This document shows, one piece after another, positions 56,930 through 64,000 of a stretch of 64,000 nucleotides of DNA. Below the pieces are notes generated by a model. It was not told the DNA's origin, did not search any database, and saw nothing but the letters and a program-made list of their open reading frames with translations. The DNA is from Gammaproteobacteria bacterium. Its GTDB lineage: Bacteria; Pseudomonadota; Gammaproteobacteria; Steroidobacterales; PWYM01. The DNA is taken from assembly GCA_003567475.1 (NCBI GenBank), contig PWZL01000058.1, positions 19,859 to 83,858 of the forward strand. The letters run 5' to 3'. The position numbers were made by a program, and so were the translations under genes. The first letter of the stretch is position 1. Every line of letters starts with the position of its first letter.

Positions 56930-57528
56930 GCCCGTCGGCGCCAGACCAGCAGACTGTTGTTGGCGGGCATGGCGTGATCTGCGGCCAGCGCGAAGCCTGT
57001 ATCCGCCGCCAGTTTCTCGAGCAGACCGAGGTCGCGGATCCCCATTCGGGGATCACGCAAACGCAGGGATGCGTCGAACTCGCGGTTGCTTTCGCTCGTG
57101 AAGCGCCCAGCCCGGTTGAACGGCCCGTAGAGACAGAACGGCGCCTCGGGCGGGAGACGCTCGCCAAGTCCCGCGAACATGTCGCAGACGGCATCCCAGC
57201 CCATGATGTGGGCTGTATTGGCACTGAAGGCCGCATCGATCGACGGGACATCTGGCCACGGCCTGGAGGAGACGTCCAATCGCAGGGGCGCGCGCACGTT
57301 CTCCGGGCCGCACTCGCGGATCCAGCCCAGGATGCCGGGATGATGCTCGGAAAGATCACTGGTATGCCACACCAGGGCGCTCAGGGCGGCGGCAAAAAAC
57401 ACCGCGTGCTGGCCAGTGCCCGAGCCGACTTCGAGCACGCTGCGCCGATCCGAGAACACCTCGCACAGCACCTCCAGGATCGGCCCGCGATTGCGCTCGC
57501 AGGCGGGCGAGTACGCCAGTCGACTCAT
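56926..57528 (-). CDS. DUF938 SAM-dependent methyltransferase-like protein
   Basis: A 200-residue protein; ATG 57528 overlaps the orn stop (ATGA). Core: [48 protein letters not shown], with the SAM loop EVGSGTGQH, then [61 protein letters not shown] and [21 protein letters not shown]. These are the DUF938 landmarks. Substrate unknown. Its 5' neighbour in the operon is orn. Confidence 0.88.
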   Translation of the reverse strand: MSRLAYSPACERNRGPILEVLCEVFSDRRSVLEVGSGTGQHAVFFAAALSALVWHTSDLSEHHPGILGWIRECGPENVRAPLRLDVSSRPWPDVPSIDAAFSANTAHIMGWDAVCDMFAGLGERLPPEAPFCLYGPFNRAGRFTSESNREFDASLRLRDPRMGIRDLGLLEKLAADTGFALAADHAMPANNSLLVWRRRA

Positions 57529-58103
57529 GATCTGCGCATGCTCGCCGCCGCCCCCAACTCGGGTCGCAACAGGAATTCCCGATAGTGTCGCAACTCGGCG
57601 ATCGAATCGTGAATATCGGCCAGCGCCAGGTGGGTCGAGGCCTTCCCGAACGCATCGGCCACGTCCGGCGCCCAAAGGCGTGCCAGAATCTTCAGCGTCG
57701 ACACGTCCAGGTTGCGGTAATGGAACCACGCGGCCAGCTCCGGCATATGGCGCACGAGGAAGCGGCGATCCTGGCAGATGCTGTTGCCGCACATGGGCGA
57801 ACAGCCTGCCGGCACCCAGTTACGCAGGAACGTCAGCGTGATCAGCTCCGCCTCGCGCTCGGTCATGGCGCTGGAACGGACCCGCTGGGTCAGCCCCGAG
57901 CGGCCATGCTGCTCGGTGTTCCAGTCATCCATGCCCGCGAGCGCTGCATCATCCTGATGGATTGCCATGACCGGGCCCTCCGCCAGCACGTTCAGGTAGC
58001 GGTCGGTGATGACGGTGGCGATCTCGATGATGCGGTCGCGCTCCGGGTCGAGCCCGGTCATCTCGAGATCGAGCCAGACGAGGTTATCCTCTCGGCATTG
58101 CAT
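57525..58103 (-). CDS. orn: Oligoribonuclease
   Basis: Degrades RNA dinucleotides, including pGpG from c-di-GMP, and is essential in many gammaproteobacteria. DEDDh exonuclease motifs: [27 protein letters not shown] (first Asp/Glu), [32 protein letters not shown], and [20 protein letters not shown] (His and last Asp). The start is set at ATG 58103 to match the family length (192 residues); ATG 58127 with GAGG ahead is a possible alternative. The gene diverges from rsgA, the usual arrangement. Confidence 0.95.
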   Translation of the reverse strand: MQCREDNLVWLDLEMTGLDPERDRIIEIATVITDRYLNVLAEGPVMAIHQDDAALAGMDDWNTEQHGRSGLTQRVRSSAMTEREAELITLTFLRNWVPAGCSPMCGNSICQDRRFLVRHMPELAAWFHYRNLDVSTLKILARLWAPDVADAFGKASTHLALADIHDSIAELRHYREFLLRPELGAAASMRRS

Positions 58104-58186
58104 AACGGTCGCGACTCCAAAGCACATGAGACACCTCAGTATAGCCGCTGCCGCCTGACGGGAAACCGGGCCTATACTTGTCGCCC

Positions 58187-59185
58187 ATGCCGCCTGCCGC
58201 CTCTCCCGCCAGCCGACCCGCCACCACCGTCGCCGGACTGGTGGTCGCACGTTACCGGCGTGAATTCCTGGTCGAGGATGCTGCGGGCACGCGCCATCGC
58301 TGTCTGGCGGGACGTCGCGAGCTGCGGCCCCTGGTCGGGGACCGAATCCGGTTCAGCCTGCCCGGGCAGGCCGGCGACACAGGTCGTATCGAACACCTGG
58401 AACCCCGCGACAACTGCCTTGAGCGCATCGACAGCCGGGGCCGCAGCGAACCCCTGGCGGCCAACCTGACCCAGCTCGTGGTCGTGGTCGCCCCACAACC
58501 GGCCCCGGACGCCCTGCTGGTCGACCGCTACCTCTGCGCCGCCAGGCTGCTCGATCTTGCCGCCTGCATTGTCAGCAACAAAGCGGACCTGGCAGAACGC
58601 AGGCCACCACAGGCGGTGTCCACAGGCGCTGCGGTAGGCCTGGAGGTCGACCTCGGCTCAGGCGAGCTCCTCGCGGAATACCGCGCCCTGGGCTACGAGG
58701 TGATCGAATGCTCGGCGCTCGCTGGCGCGGGGCTCGCGGCGCTGGCGCGACGACTGGCCGGCGAGGTCAGCAGCCTGGTCGGTCAATCCGGTGTGGGGAA
58801 ATCCTCCCTGGTCAACCGGCTGGTGCCGGGCGCCACGCAGGCCGTCGGCGAGGTCTCGGCGAGATCCGGCGAGGGCCGGCACACCACCACCACGGCGCTC
58901 GCGCATCGCCTCGACGGCGGTGGCATGGTCATCGACTTCCCCGGCGTGCGCGGCTACAGCCCACCCCTGCCGCCGCCCGCGCGCGTACAGCAGGGGTTCT
59001 GCGAAATCGCCAGCGCAGCCCCGGGTTGCCGCTTCGCCAATTGCCTGCATCAGGACGAACCCGACTGCGCCGTGAAACAGGCGATCGCCACAGGCGCGAT
59101 CAGCGCACGACGCTACGCCAGCTACCTCGAACTCTTGCGGCTGGCTGCGAAATTCGACCGACCTGACGCCCGCCGGCGACGCTGA
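58187..59185 (+). CDS. rsgA: Ribosome small-subunit-dependent GTPase A
   Basis: A 332-residue circularly permuted GTPase that checks the 30S subunit late in assembly. OB-fold at about 15-95 ([30 protein letters not shown]), then G4 NKADL, G1 [14 protein letters not shown], the T-T-T switch region [13 protein letters not shown]3 [10 protein letters not shown], and the zinc site [15 protein letters not shown]. An upstream TTG at 58178 is an alternative start. It is divergent from orn. Confidence 0.95.
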   Translation: MPPAASPASRPATTVAGLVVARYRREFLVEDAAGTRHRCLAGRRELRPLVGDRIRFSLPGQAGDTGRIEHLEPRDNCLERIDSRGRSEPLAANLTQLVVVVAPQPAPDALLVDRYLCAARLLDLAACIVSNKADLAERRPPQAVSTGAAVGLEVDLGSGELLAEYRALGYEVIECSALAGAGLAALARRLAGEVSSLVGQSGVGKSSLVNRLVPGATQAVGEVSARSGEGRHTTTTALAHRLDGGGMVIDFPGVRGYSPPLPPPARVQQGFCEIASAAPGCRFANCLHQDEPDCAVKQAIATGAISARRYASYLELLRLAAKFDRPDARRRR

Positions 59186-59198
59186 ACCCAGGCGCGCC

Positions 59199-59561
59199 TC
59201 ACCCCGGGGGCCAGGCGAGGCGCCGACCCGCCAGCAGGTGCAGATGGATGTGGTACACGGATTGCCCACCGTCGCCATTGCAGTTGATCACCGTCCGGTA
59301 GCCGGCCTCGGCGAAACCCTGCTCGACGGCGATCTCCGTGGCCACCACCAGCAGCCGGCCAAGCAAGGCCGCCTGCCCGGCGGTCGCGTCATTCAACGTG
59401 GCGATATGGGTTTTCGGGATGATCAGCGCATGCAGAGGGGCCTGTGGATTCACGTCCCGGAAGGCCAGGAGCTCGTCATCTTCATACAGCTTATCGGCGG
59501 GAATTTCCCCGGCAACAATTCGGCAGAACAGGCACTCTGGATCGCTGACACGCTGTGGCAT
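59199..59561 (-). CDS. hinT: HIT-family nucleotide hydrolase (HinT-like)
   Basis: A 120-residue HIT protein that hydrolyses AMP-lysine and other nucleoside phosphoramidates. CLFCRIVAGEIPADKLYEDDELLAFRDVNPQAPLHALIIPKTHI and the active-site triad HIHLHLL at the end. Likely cytoplasmic. Close to recR and reading the same way. Confidence 0.93.
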   Translation of the reverse strand: MPQRVSDPECLFCRIVAGEIPADKLYEDDELLAFRDVNPQAPLHALIIPKTHIATLNDATAGQAALLGRLLVVATEIAVEQGFAEAGYRTVINCNGDGGQSVYHIHLHLLAGRRLAWPPG

Positions 59562-59582
59562 TTCATGCTCCCGGGAATTCGC

Positions 59583-60215
59583 TCAACCGACCTCGTCCAC
59601 GCCCGCGGATCGTCCCGCCAGGCGCAGACGGCCTGTGAGTGCCCGCGACAGGGTGCCGGCATCCACGTATTCAAGATCCCCGCCGATGGGCACGCCATGG
59701 GCAATTCTCGAGGCTGCGACACCATGACCTGCCGCCAGTTCGGCGATCAGCTCGGCCGTGGCATCGCCCTCGACGGTCGTCCCGGTGGCGAGGATCAGTT
59801 CAGCAATCTCCCCGGTCGCCAACCGGGCATCCAGGACTGCGAGTCCAAGCTCATCGGGCCCGATGCCATCGAGCGGCGACAGATGCCCCATCAGGACAAA
59901 ATACTGACCGCTGTAGGCCCCAGAATCCTCGATGGCCAGCACGTCAGCCGGGGTTTCCACCACGCACACCAGGCGCGGATCACGGGCGGCCGAGCGGCAG
60001 ATCCCACAGAGCGTCTCTTCGGTGAGCATACGGCAGCGCTGGCAGTGTCCCACCTTCTCCACCGCGCTCTGCAGCGACCCCGCCAGCCGGCGCGCCCCCT
60101 CGCGATCACGCTCAAGCAGATGAAAAGCCATGCGCTGGGCTGACTTCCGGCCCACCCCGGGCAACGCCTTGAACGCCTCCACCAACTCCTTGACCAAAGG
60201 CGAGAAACTCACCAC
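59583..60215 (-). CDS. recR: Recombination mediator RecR
   Basis: Part of RecFOR, loading RecA on gapped DNA. A 210-residue protein: helix-hairpin-helix ([24 protein letters not shown]), the four-Cys zinc finger ([16 protein letters not shown]), and a Toprim domain ([43 protein letters not shown]). The preceding gene is ybaB and then dnaX, the conserved gammaproteobacterial order. Start ATG 60215 is close to AT-rich sequence (60216-60279) that may carry an internal promoter. Confidence 0.96.
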   Translation of the reverse strand: MVSFSPLVKELVEAFKALPGVGRKSAQRMAFHLLERDREGARRLAGSLQSAVEKVGHCQRCRMLTEETLCGICRSAARDPRLVCVVETPADVLAIEDSGAYSGQYFVLMGHLSPLDGIGPDELGLAVLDARLATGEIAELILATGTTVEGDATAELIAELAAGHGVAASRIAHGVPIGGDLEYVDAGTLSRALTGRLRLAGRSAGVDEVG

Positions 60216-60279
60216 AAAAACCTGTTTTTATTGATAACAATAATCTCGAAACGTCCTCAGCTCGAGCCTTGCACGCCCA

Positions 60280-60603
60280 TCAGAACGGCAGCTTCATGCC
60301 CGGTGGCAGGTTCAGCCCGGCGGTCATTCCGGCGAATTTTTCCTGGGTGGTGCGAGCCACGCGGGCCGTCGCATCATTGCAGGCTGCGGCGACAAGATCT
60401 TCCAGCATGTCGCGATCATCGCCCATCAGGCTCTCATCGATCTCGACATTGCGGACTTCATGCTTGCATGTCATGTGCACCTTGACCATCCCGCCGCCGG
60501 CCTCACCCACCACGACCAGATCAGCCAGCTCCTGCTGAGCCCTTTCCATGTTCGCCTGCATTTCCTGCGCCTGCTTCATCAGCGCGCCAAGTCCACCTTT
60601 CAT
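60280..60603 (-). CDS. ybaB: YbaB/EbfC nucleoid-associated protein
   Basis: A 107-residue DNA-binding protein. [78 protein letters not shown], then [26 protein letters not shown], with the flexible Met-rich tail characteristic of YbaB. Stands between dnaX and recR as in E. coli. A binding role on the nucleoid is from the family. Confidence 0.96.
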   Translation of the reverse strand: MKGGLGALMKQAQEMQANMERAQQELADLVVVGEAGGGMVKVHMTCKHEVRNVEIDESLMGDDRDMLEDLVAAACNDATARVARTTQEKFAGMTAGLNLPPGMKLPF

Positions 60604-60641
60604 GACATACTCTCCATAACGAATGAGACACAGATTAGGGT

Positions 60642-62333
60642 TCAGCTGTCTATCGGCGGCAGCGGCTGCACCGAGTCAAGGTGCAGCGTTGCATCGAACG
60701 TCTCCTCCAGTGCCCGGACGTTGGGGTCGGCCGCCAGCGCCTCCCGCGCGGCCTGCAGCCGCGCATCCCGCGCCTCGGCCTGTTGGCGCGCCGGCGTCGG
60801 CGCAGGCCGTCCGGCCTGAGCGATCACCAGCTCCACCGGCTCGCCCAGATGGGCCGACAGCTCCTGCTCGAGCTTGCCACGAATATTGGCCGTGTTCATA
60901 TGCGCCCCAGCGGCATCCAGCGCCAGCCGCCAGCGGCTGCCATCACGGGCCTGCAGCACGCAATGACTGGCGAGCTGCAGCGCGGCACCCCGAAGGCCGG
61001 CGGCGGCGATCACGCGACCCCAGTCGGCAGCGGGTTCAGCCATGCCTGCCGACACCCCGGCAGGCGCTGCGGGCGCCCGCGCGGCCCGGGCCGGGGCGGC
61101 CGCCCCCCGGGCAGCGGCCGGCCGGGAGTGTCGCACCGCCTCCGTTGGCGAAGCCGTGGTGACCTCCGGAGGCGCCGTCGCCCTCGATGGTGCTGCGCGA
61201 TGGCCGCCGGACTGGGCAGCCACGCCGCCATCCGCGGCGAGGCCCGGGCCCCCGGCCGGCTGCATCGCCAACATCCGCAACAGGGTCATCTCGAAGGCGC
61301 CGCGCTGGGCGTCGGCAAGTTCGAGTTCGCGCCGGCCCAGCAGCGCAATCTGGTAATACAGCTGCACGGCTTCCGGGCTGAGCGTCTCGGCAAGCCCCTG
61401 CAAGGCCTCTCGTTCCGGACTCTCCTCCAGGCCCGCATCGACCAGCTGCATCACCGCAATGCGCTGCAGCAGCTCGGCCAGGGCCTGCAACCCGGCGTCG
61501 TAGTCGGGTGCGCGTTCATCCATCACCGCCACGCAGGCCAACAGGCTGCGGCCATCACCACGCGCCAGTGCCTCGAGCACGCGCAGGATCTGGTCGCGAT
61601 CGATGCTCCCCAGCATCTCGGCCACCTCATCGGTCGAGACCCGGCCACCACCATAAGCGATCGCCTGATCGAGCAGGCTCAGGCTGTCGCGAACGCTGCC
61701 CTTGGCAGCCGCAGCCAGCAACCCCAGGGCGCGCGGCTCCGCGGCGACTTCCTCGGCCTGGCAGAGGCGCTCGAGATGGCCGGCCAACGCTTCCGGCGCC
61801 AGGCGCTTGAGATTGAACTGGAGGCACCGCGACAGCACCGTGACCGGCAGCTTCTGCGGATCGGTGGTGGCCAGCAGAAACTTGACGTGTGGCGGTGGTT
61901 CCTCAAGTGTTTTCAGCAATGCGTTGAACGAGTGCGTGGACAGCATGTGCACCTCGTCAATGAGATACACCTTGAATCGCCCGTTGGTCGGGGCGTACTG
62001 GACGTTGTCCAGCAGCTCACGCGTGTCATCGACTTTGGTACGCGAGGCCGCATCGACCTCGATGAGGTCGACAAATCGCCCCTGATCGATCTCGGTACAG
62101 GCCCGGCATTCACCGCAGGGCCGCGCGGTGATGCCGGTCTCGCAGTTGAGCGCCTTGGCCAGTACGCGCGCCACGGTGGTTTTGCCCACGCCGCGGGTCC
62201 CGGTGAACAAATAGGCGTGATGCAGGCGATCGTGCTCGAGTGAATTGATCAGTGCCCGCAGGACATGCTCCTGACCAATCATCTCGTCGAATTGCCTGGG
62301 CCGCCACTTGCGGGCGAGAACGGTGTAACTCAA
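60642..62333 (-). CDS. dnaX: DNA polymerase III subunit tau/gamma
   Basis: Clamp-loader ATPase of the replisome. TTG 62333 gives [53 protein letters not shown], the normal N-terminus; a longer frame would run into the ffs RNA gene. Walker A GTRGVGKT, zinc ligands [17 protein letters not shown] box LIDEVHML, sensor [11 protein letters not shown], then domain III. From about residue 360 the linker is Ala/Pro-rich and low-complexity; the end is the polymerase-binding tau part. No A-rich slippery site as in E. coli was seen, so only the long form may be made. A weak ribosome site. Confidence 0.93.
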   Translation of the reverse strand: MSYTVLARKWRPRQFDEMIGQEHVLRALINSLEHDRLHHAYLFTGTRGVGKTTVARVLAKALNCETGITARPCGECRACTEIDQGRFVDLIEVDAASRTKVDDTRELLDNVQYAPTNGRFKVYLIDEVHMLSTHSFNALLKTLEEPPPHVKFLLATTDPQKLPVTVLSRCLQFNLKRLAPEALAGHLERLCQAEEVAAEPRALGLLAAAAKGSVRDSLSLLDQAIAYGGGRVSTDEVAEMLGSIDRDQILRVLEALARGDGRSLLACVAVMDERAPDYDAGLQALAELLQRIAVMQLVDAGLEESPEREALQGLAETLSPEAVQLYYQIALLGRRELELADAQRGAFEMTLLRMLAMQPAGGPGLAADGGVAAQSGGHRAAPSRATAPPEVTTASPTEAVRHSRPAAARGAAAPARAARAPAAPAGVSAGMAEPAADWGRVIAAAGLRGAALQLASHCVLQARDGSRWRLALDAAGAHMNTANIRGKLEQELSAHLGEPVELVIAQAGRPAPTPARQQAEARDARLQAAREALAADPNVRALEETFDATLHLDSVQPLPPIDS

Positions 62334-62413
62334 AGGGAGAATCCACTGCGTGGGGAATGACTGGCCGGCTGCGAACGCCTGATGCGTCCACAGCCGGCCA
62401 CGAATTTCAAGTG

Positions 62414-62513
<100 letters not shown>

Positions 62514-62667
62514 CGCGGACCGCCACCTGCAACTTTAACAGGACGGCCCCCGGCGCGACAGGGAACCGGCCCGCGTCTTCGCGATCGCGAAGCCCAGTAG
62601 TGACTTCCCCCGGTTTCCCGAAACGCGCTGCTGGCGATACTGCGAGGGGTACACGGAGGGGGTCAGT

Positions 62668-64000
62668 ATGGACACGACACATTTCCGCGACCGCACACCG
62701 GGTCGCCCATCTCATGTTCTCAACCGCCGTCAGCTGCTGGGCGGGATCGCCGGCCTGGGGGCCGTCGCCGCAGCGGCAGGACATGTCCACACCGCGGAGG
62801 CGGCGGCGGTACGCACGCGGGCCCGGGTGGTGATCGTCGGCGCCGGCGCCGCGGGGATCGCCGCCGCCAACCGGCTGAACCGCCTGCTGGACGGCGCCAC
62901 CATCACCCTCATCGACGCCCGGCGCGAACACTGGTATCAGCCCGGTTTCACGCTGGTCGCCACCGGCGTCTGGCCGCAGCAGAAGCTGGTCGATGACAAC
63001 GCCCGCTATATTCCGAGCGGAGTCAACTGGGTCCAGTCGATGGTCGCCGAATATGACCCTGACGCCAACCGCGTGGTCACCGATGACGGCCAGATCATCG
63101 ATTACGACTACCTGGTGATCGCCACCGGCCTGTCGCTGGACTATGACCGCATCGAAGGGATGTCGGCCGACCTGATCGGCCAGCACGGCATCGCCAGTGT
63201 CTACGCCAGCCCGGCAGCGGCGGCAGCGAGCTGGCAGGTCTTCAGCGAGTTCGCCGAGCGTGGCGGCACCGGCCTGTTTACCCGTCCCCCGGGCGCGATC
63301 AAGTGCGCCGGCGCGCCCGTGAAGACAGCGCTGCTCAACGAGCATCGGCTGCGGCAGCGCGGCGGCCGCGACCGCGCACGCCTGCACTACACCATCCCGG
63401 CCACCGGCATGTTTTCGCAGCCGGAGATCGACCAGTTCCTGAAGACGGAATTCCCGCGACGGGGTATCGAGGTCGAGCAGCACCACAGACTGCTGCGCAT
63501 CGACGCGCCGCGGCGGGAGGCCACCTTCGCGACACCAGACGGCGAGCGCACCCTCGCCTATGACGTCATCCACGTGGTGCCTACCATGTCGGCGCCCGCG
63601 TCCCTGGCCGCCAGCCCGCTACCATGGCAGGAGGGCGAACACGCTATCGGGCACTGGCTCGAGGTGGACATGTACACCCTGCAGCACCGGCGCTACCCGA
63701 ACATCTTCGGCACCGGCGACATCAACGGCGTTCCCATGGGCAAGACCGCCGCAAGCGTCAAGGCGCAGGTGCCGGTCGCAGTGGCCAATCTCACGGCGAT
63801 GATCGCGGATCGGGAGATGACGATGGCCTACGATGGCTACACCTCCTGCCCGCTGATCACCGAGGTGGGCCGCGCCATTCTCGTCGAGTTCGACTACGAA
63901 GCAAAGATGGTGCCCTCGTTCCCCTTCATTGACCCCTACACCGAACATTGGGTCCCCTGGGTGATGAAGGATCGTTTCCTGCAGGCGGCGTACAACGCCA
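62668..64000 (+). CDS. Tat-exported sulfide:quinone oxidoreductase, cut by the window end
   Basis: The reading frame from ATG 62668 (GGAGGGGG ahead) is open to the last base; the C-terminus is missing. A twin-arginine signal (NRRQLLGGIAGLGAVAAAAG) precedes the FAD-binding RVVIVGAGAAGIAAANRL. SQR features: LIDARREHWYQPGFTLVATGVW, LVIATGLSLDYDRIEGM, the redox Cys in IKCAGAPVKTALL, YTIPATGMFSQPEI, NIFGTGDINGVPMGKTAASVKAQV, and the second Cys in YDGYTSCPLITE. Pattern is closest to the type II (eukaryote-like) SQRs. It oxidises sulfide and passes electrons to quinone. The Tat signal is uncommon for SQR, which is usually on the inner face or loosely bound. Confidence 0.85.
   Translation, partial: MDTTHFRDRTPGRPSHVLNRRQLLGGIAGLGAVAAAAGHVHTAEAAAVRTRARVVIVGAGAAGIAAANRLNRLLDGATITLIDARREHWYQPGFTLVATGVWPQQKLVDDNARYIPSGVNWVQSMVAEYDPDANRVVTDDGQIIDYDYLVIATGLSLDYDRIEGMSADLIGQHGIASVYASPAAAAASWQVFSEFAERGGTGLFTRPPGAIKCAGAPVKTALLNEHRLRQRGGRDRARLHYTIPATGMFSQPEIDQFLKTEFPRRGIEVEQHHRLLRIDAPRREATFATPDGERTLAYDVIHVVPTMSAPASLAASPLPWQEGEHAIGHWLEVDMYTLQHRRYPNIFGTGDINGVPMGKTAASVKAQVPVAVANLTAMIADREMTMAYDGYTSCPLITEVGRAILVEFDYEAKMVPSFPFIDPYTEHWVPWVMKDRFLQAAYNA

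Noticed and set aside
60642-62333. Programmed frameshift in dnaX making a gamma form
   Set aside because: No A-rich slippery run is present in the coding strand near the expected position.

Overview
This is 64 kb of GC-rich, densely coding chromosome (alternative GTG/TTG starts are common). It looks like a free-living gammaproteobacterium, probably Chromatiales/Ectothiorhodospiraceae-like. The evidence is gene content: UPF0149/YecA, ppsR-ppsA, orn/rsgA, ffs-dnaX-ybaB-recR, DUF1249, a TIGR04211-type protein, a high-potential iron-sulfur protein and a sulfide:quinone oxidoreductase. The lineage is inferred from these genes only. I saw no phage, transposase, CRISPR array, rRNA or tRNA. No gap between genes exceeds 300 bases.

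1-4.9 kb is an envelope block: the start of an RND/MMPL-type exporter, exported MsrB and MsrA, then a leftward run of DUF3570 barrel, DUF4266 lipoprotein, TlpA-like thioredoxin and two more outer-membrane barrels. 4.9-13.1 kb is the most unusual part: a hydrazine-synthase-alpha-like beta-propeller lipoprotein with two CxxCH haem motifs. It lies divergent to a three-gene operon encoding a CxxCH protein, a LamG-like lipoprotein with two CxxCH motifs, and a Tat-exported DUF1501 protein. No standard metabolic job can be assigned to this set.

13.2-38.3 kb is mostly housekeeping and stress genes: methyltransferases, an MDR oxidoreductase, a PAS-only protein, a BtuF-like protein, MscS with DUF432, YecA, HiPIP, a CFA-synthase-like enzyme, folE with a ZrgA-like neighbour, an acyl-CoA dehydrogenase, Hsp20 behind an excellent sigma-32 promoter, a lipoprotein pair, an AAA ATPase with an FHA partner, a catalytically degenerate nitrilase homologue, Dps with an upstream OxyR-like palindrome, and the Prc protease.

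38.4-45.8 kb is a three-gene RND efflux operon with one adaptor and two different permeases, resembling MdtABC. 45.8-52.7 kb carries a coiled-coil hypothetical, DUF1249, ppsR/ppsA (regulator and PEP synthase, divergent), an SH3 membrane protein and MAPEG. 52.7-56.3 kb is a self-contained signalling module: histidine kinase, sigma-54 response regulator, a perfect -24/-12 promoter and the DUF4168 gene it should drive. 56.3-62.5 kb is core information processing (orn, rsgA, hinT, recR, ybaB, dnaX and the 4.5S SRP RNA gene). The window ends inside a Tat-exported sulfide:quinone oxidoreductase.
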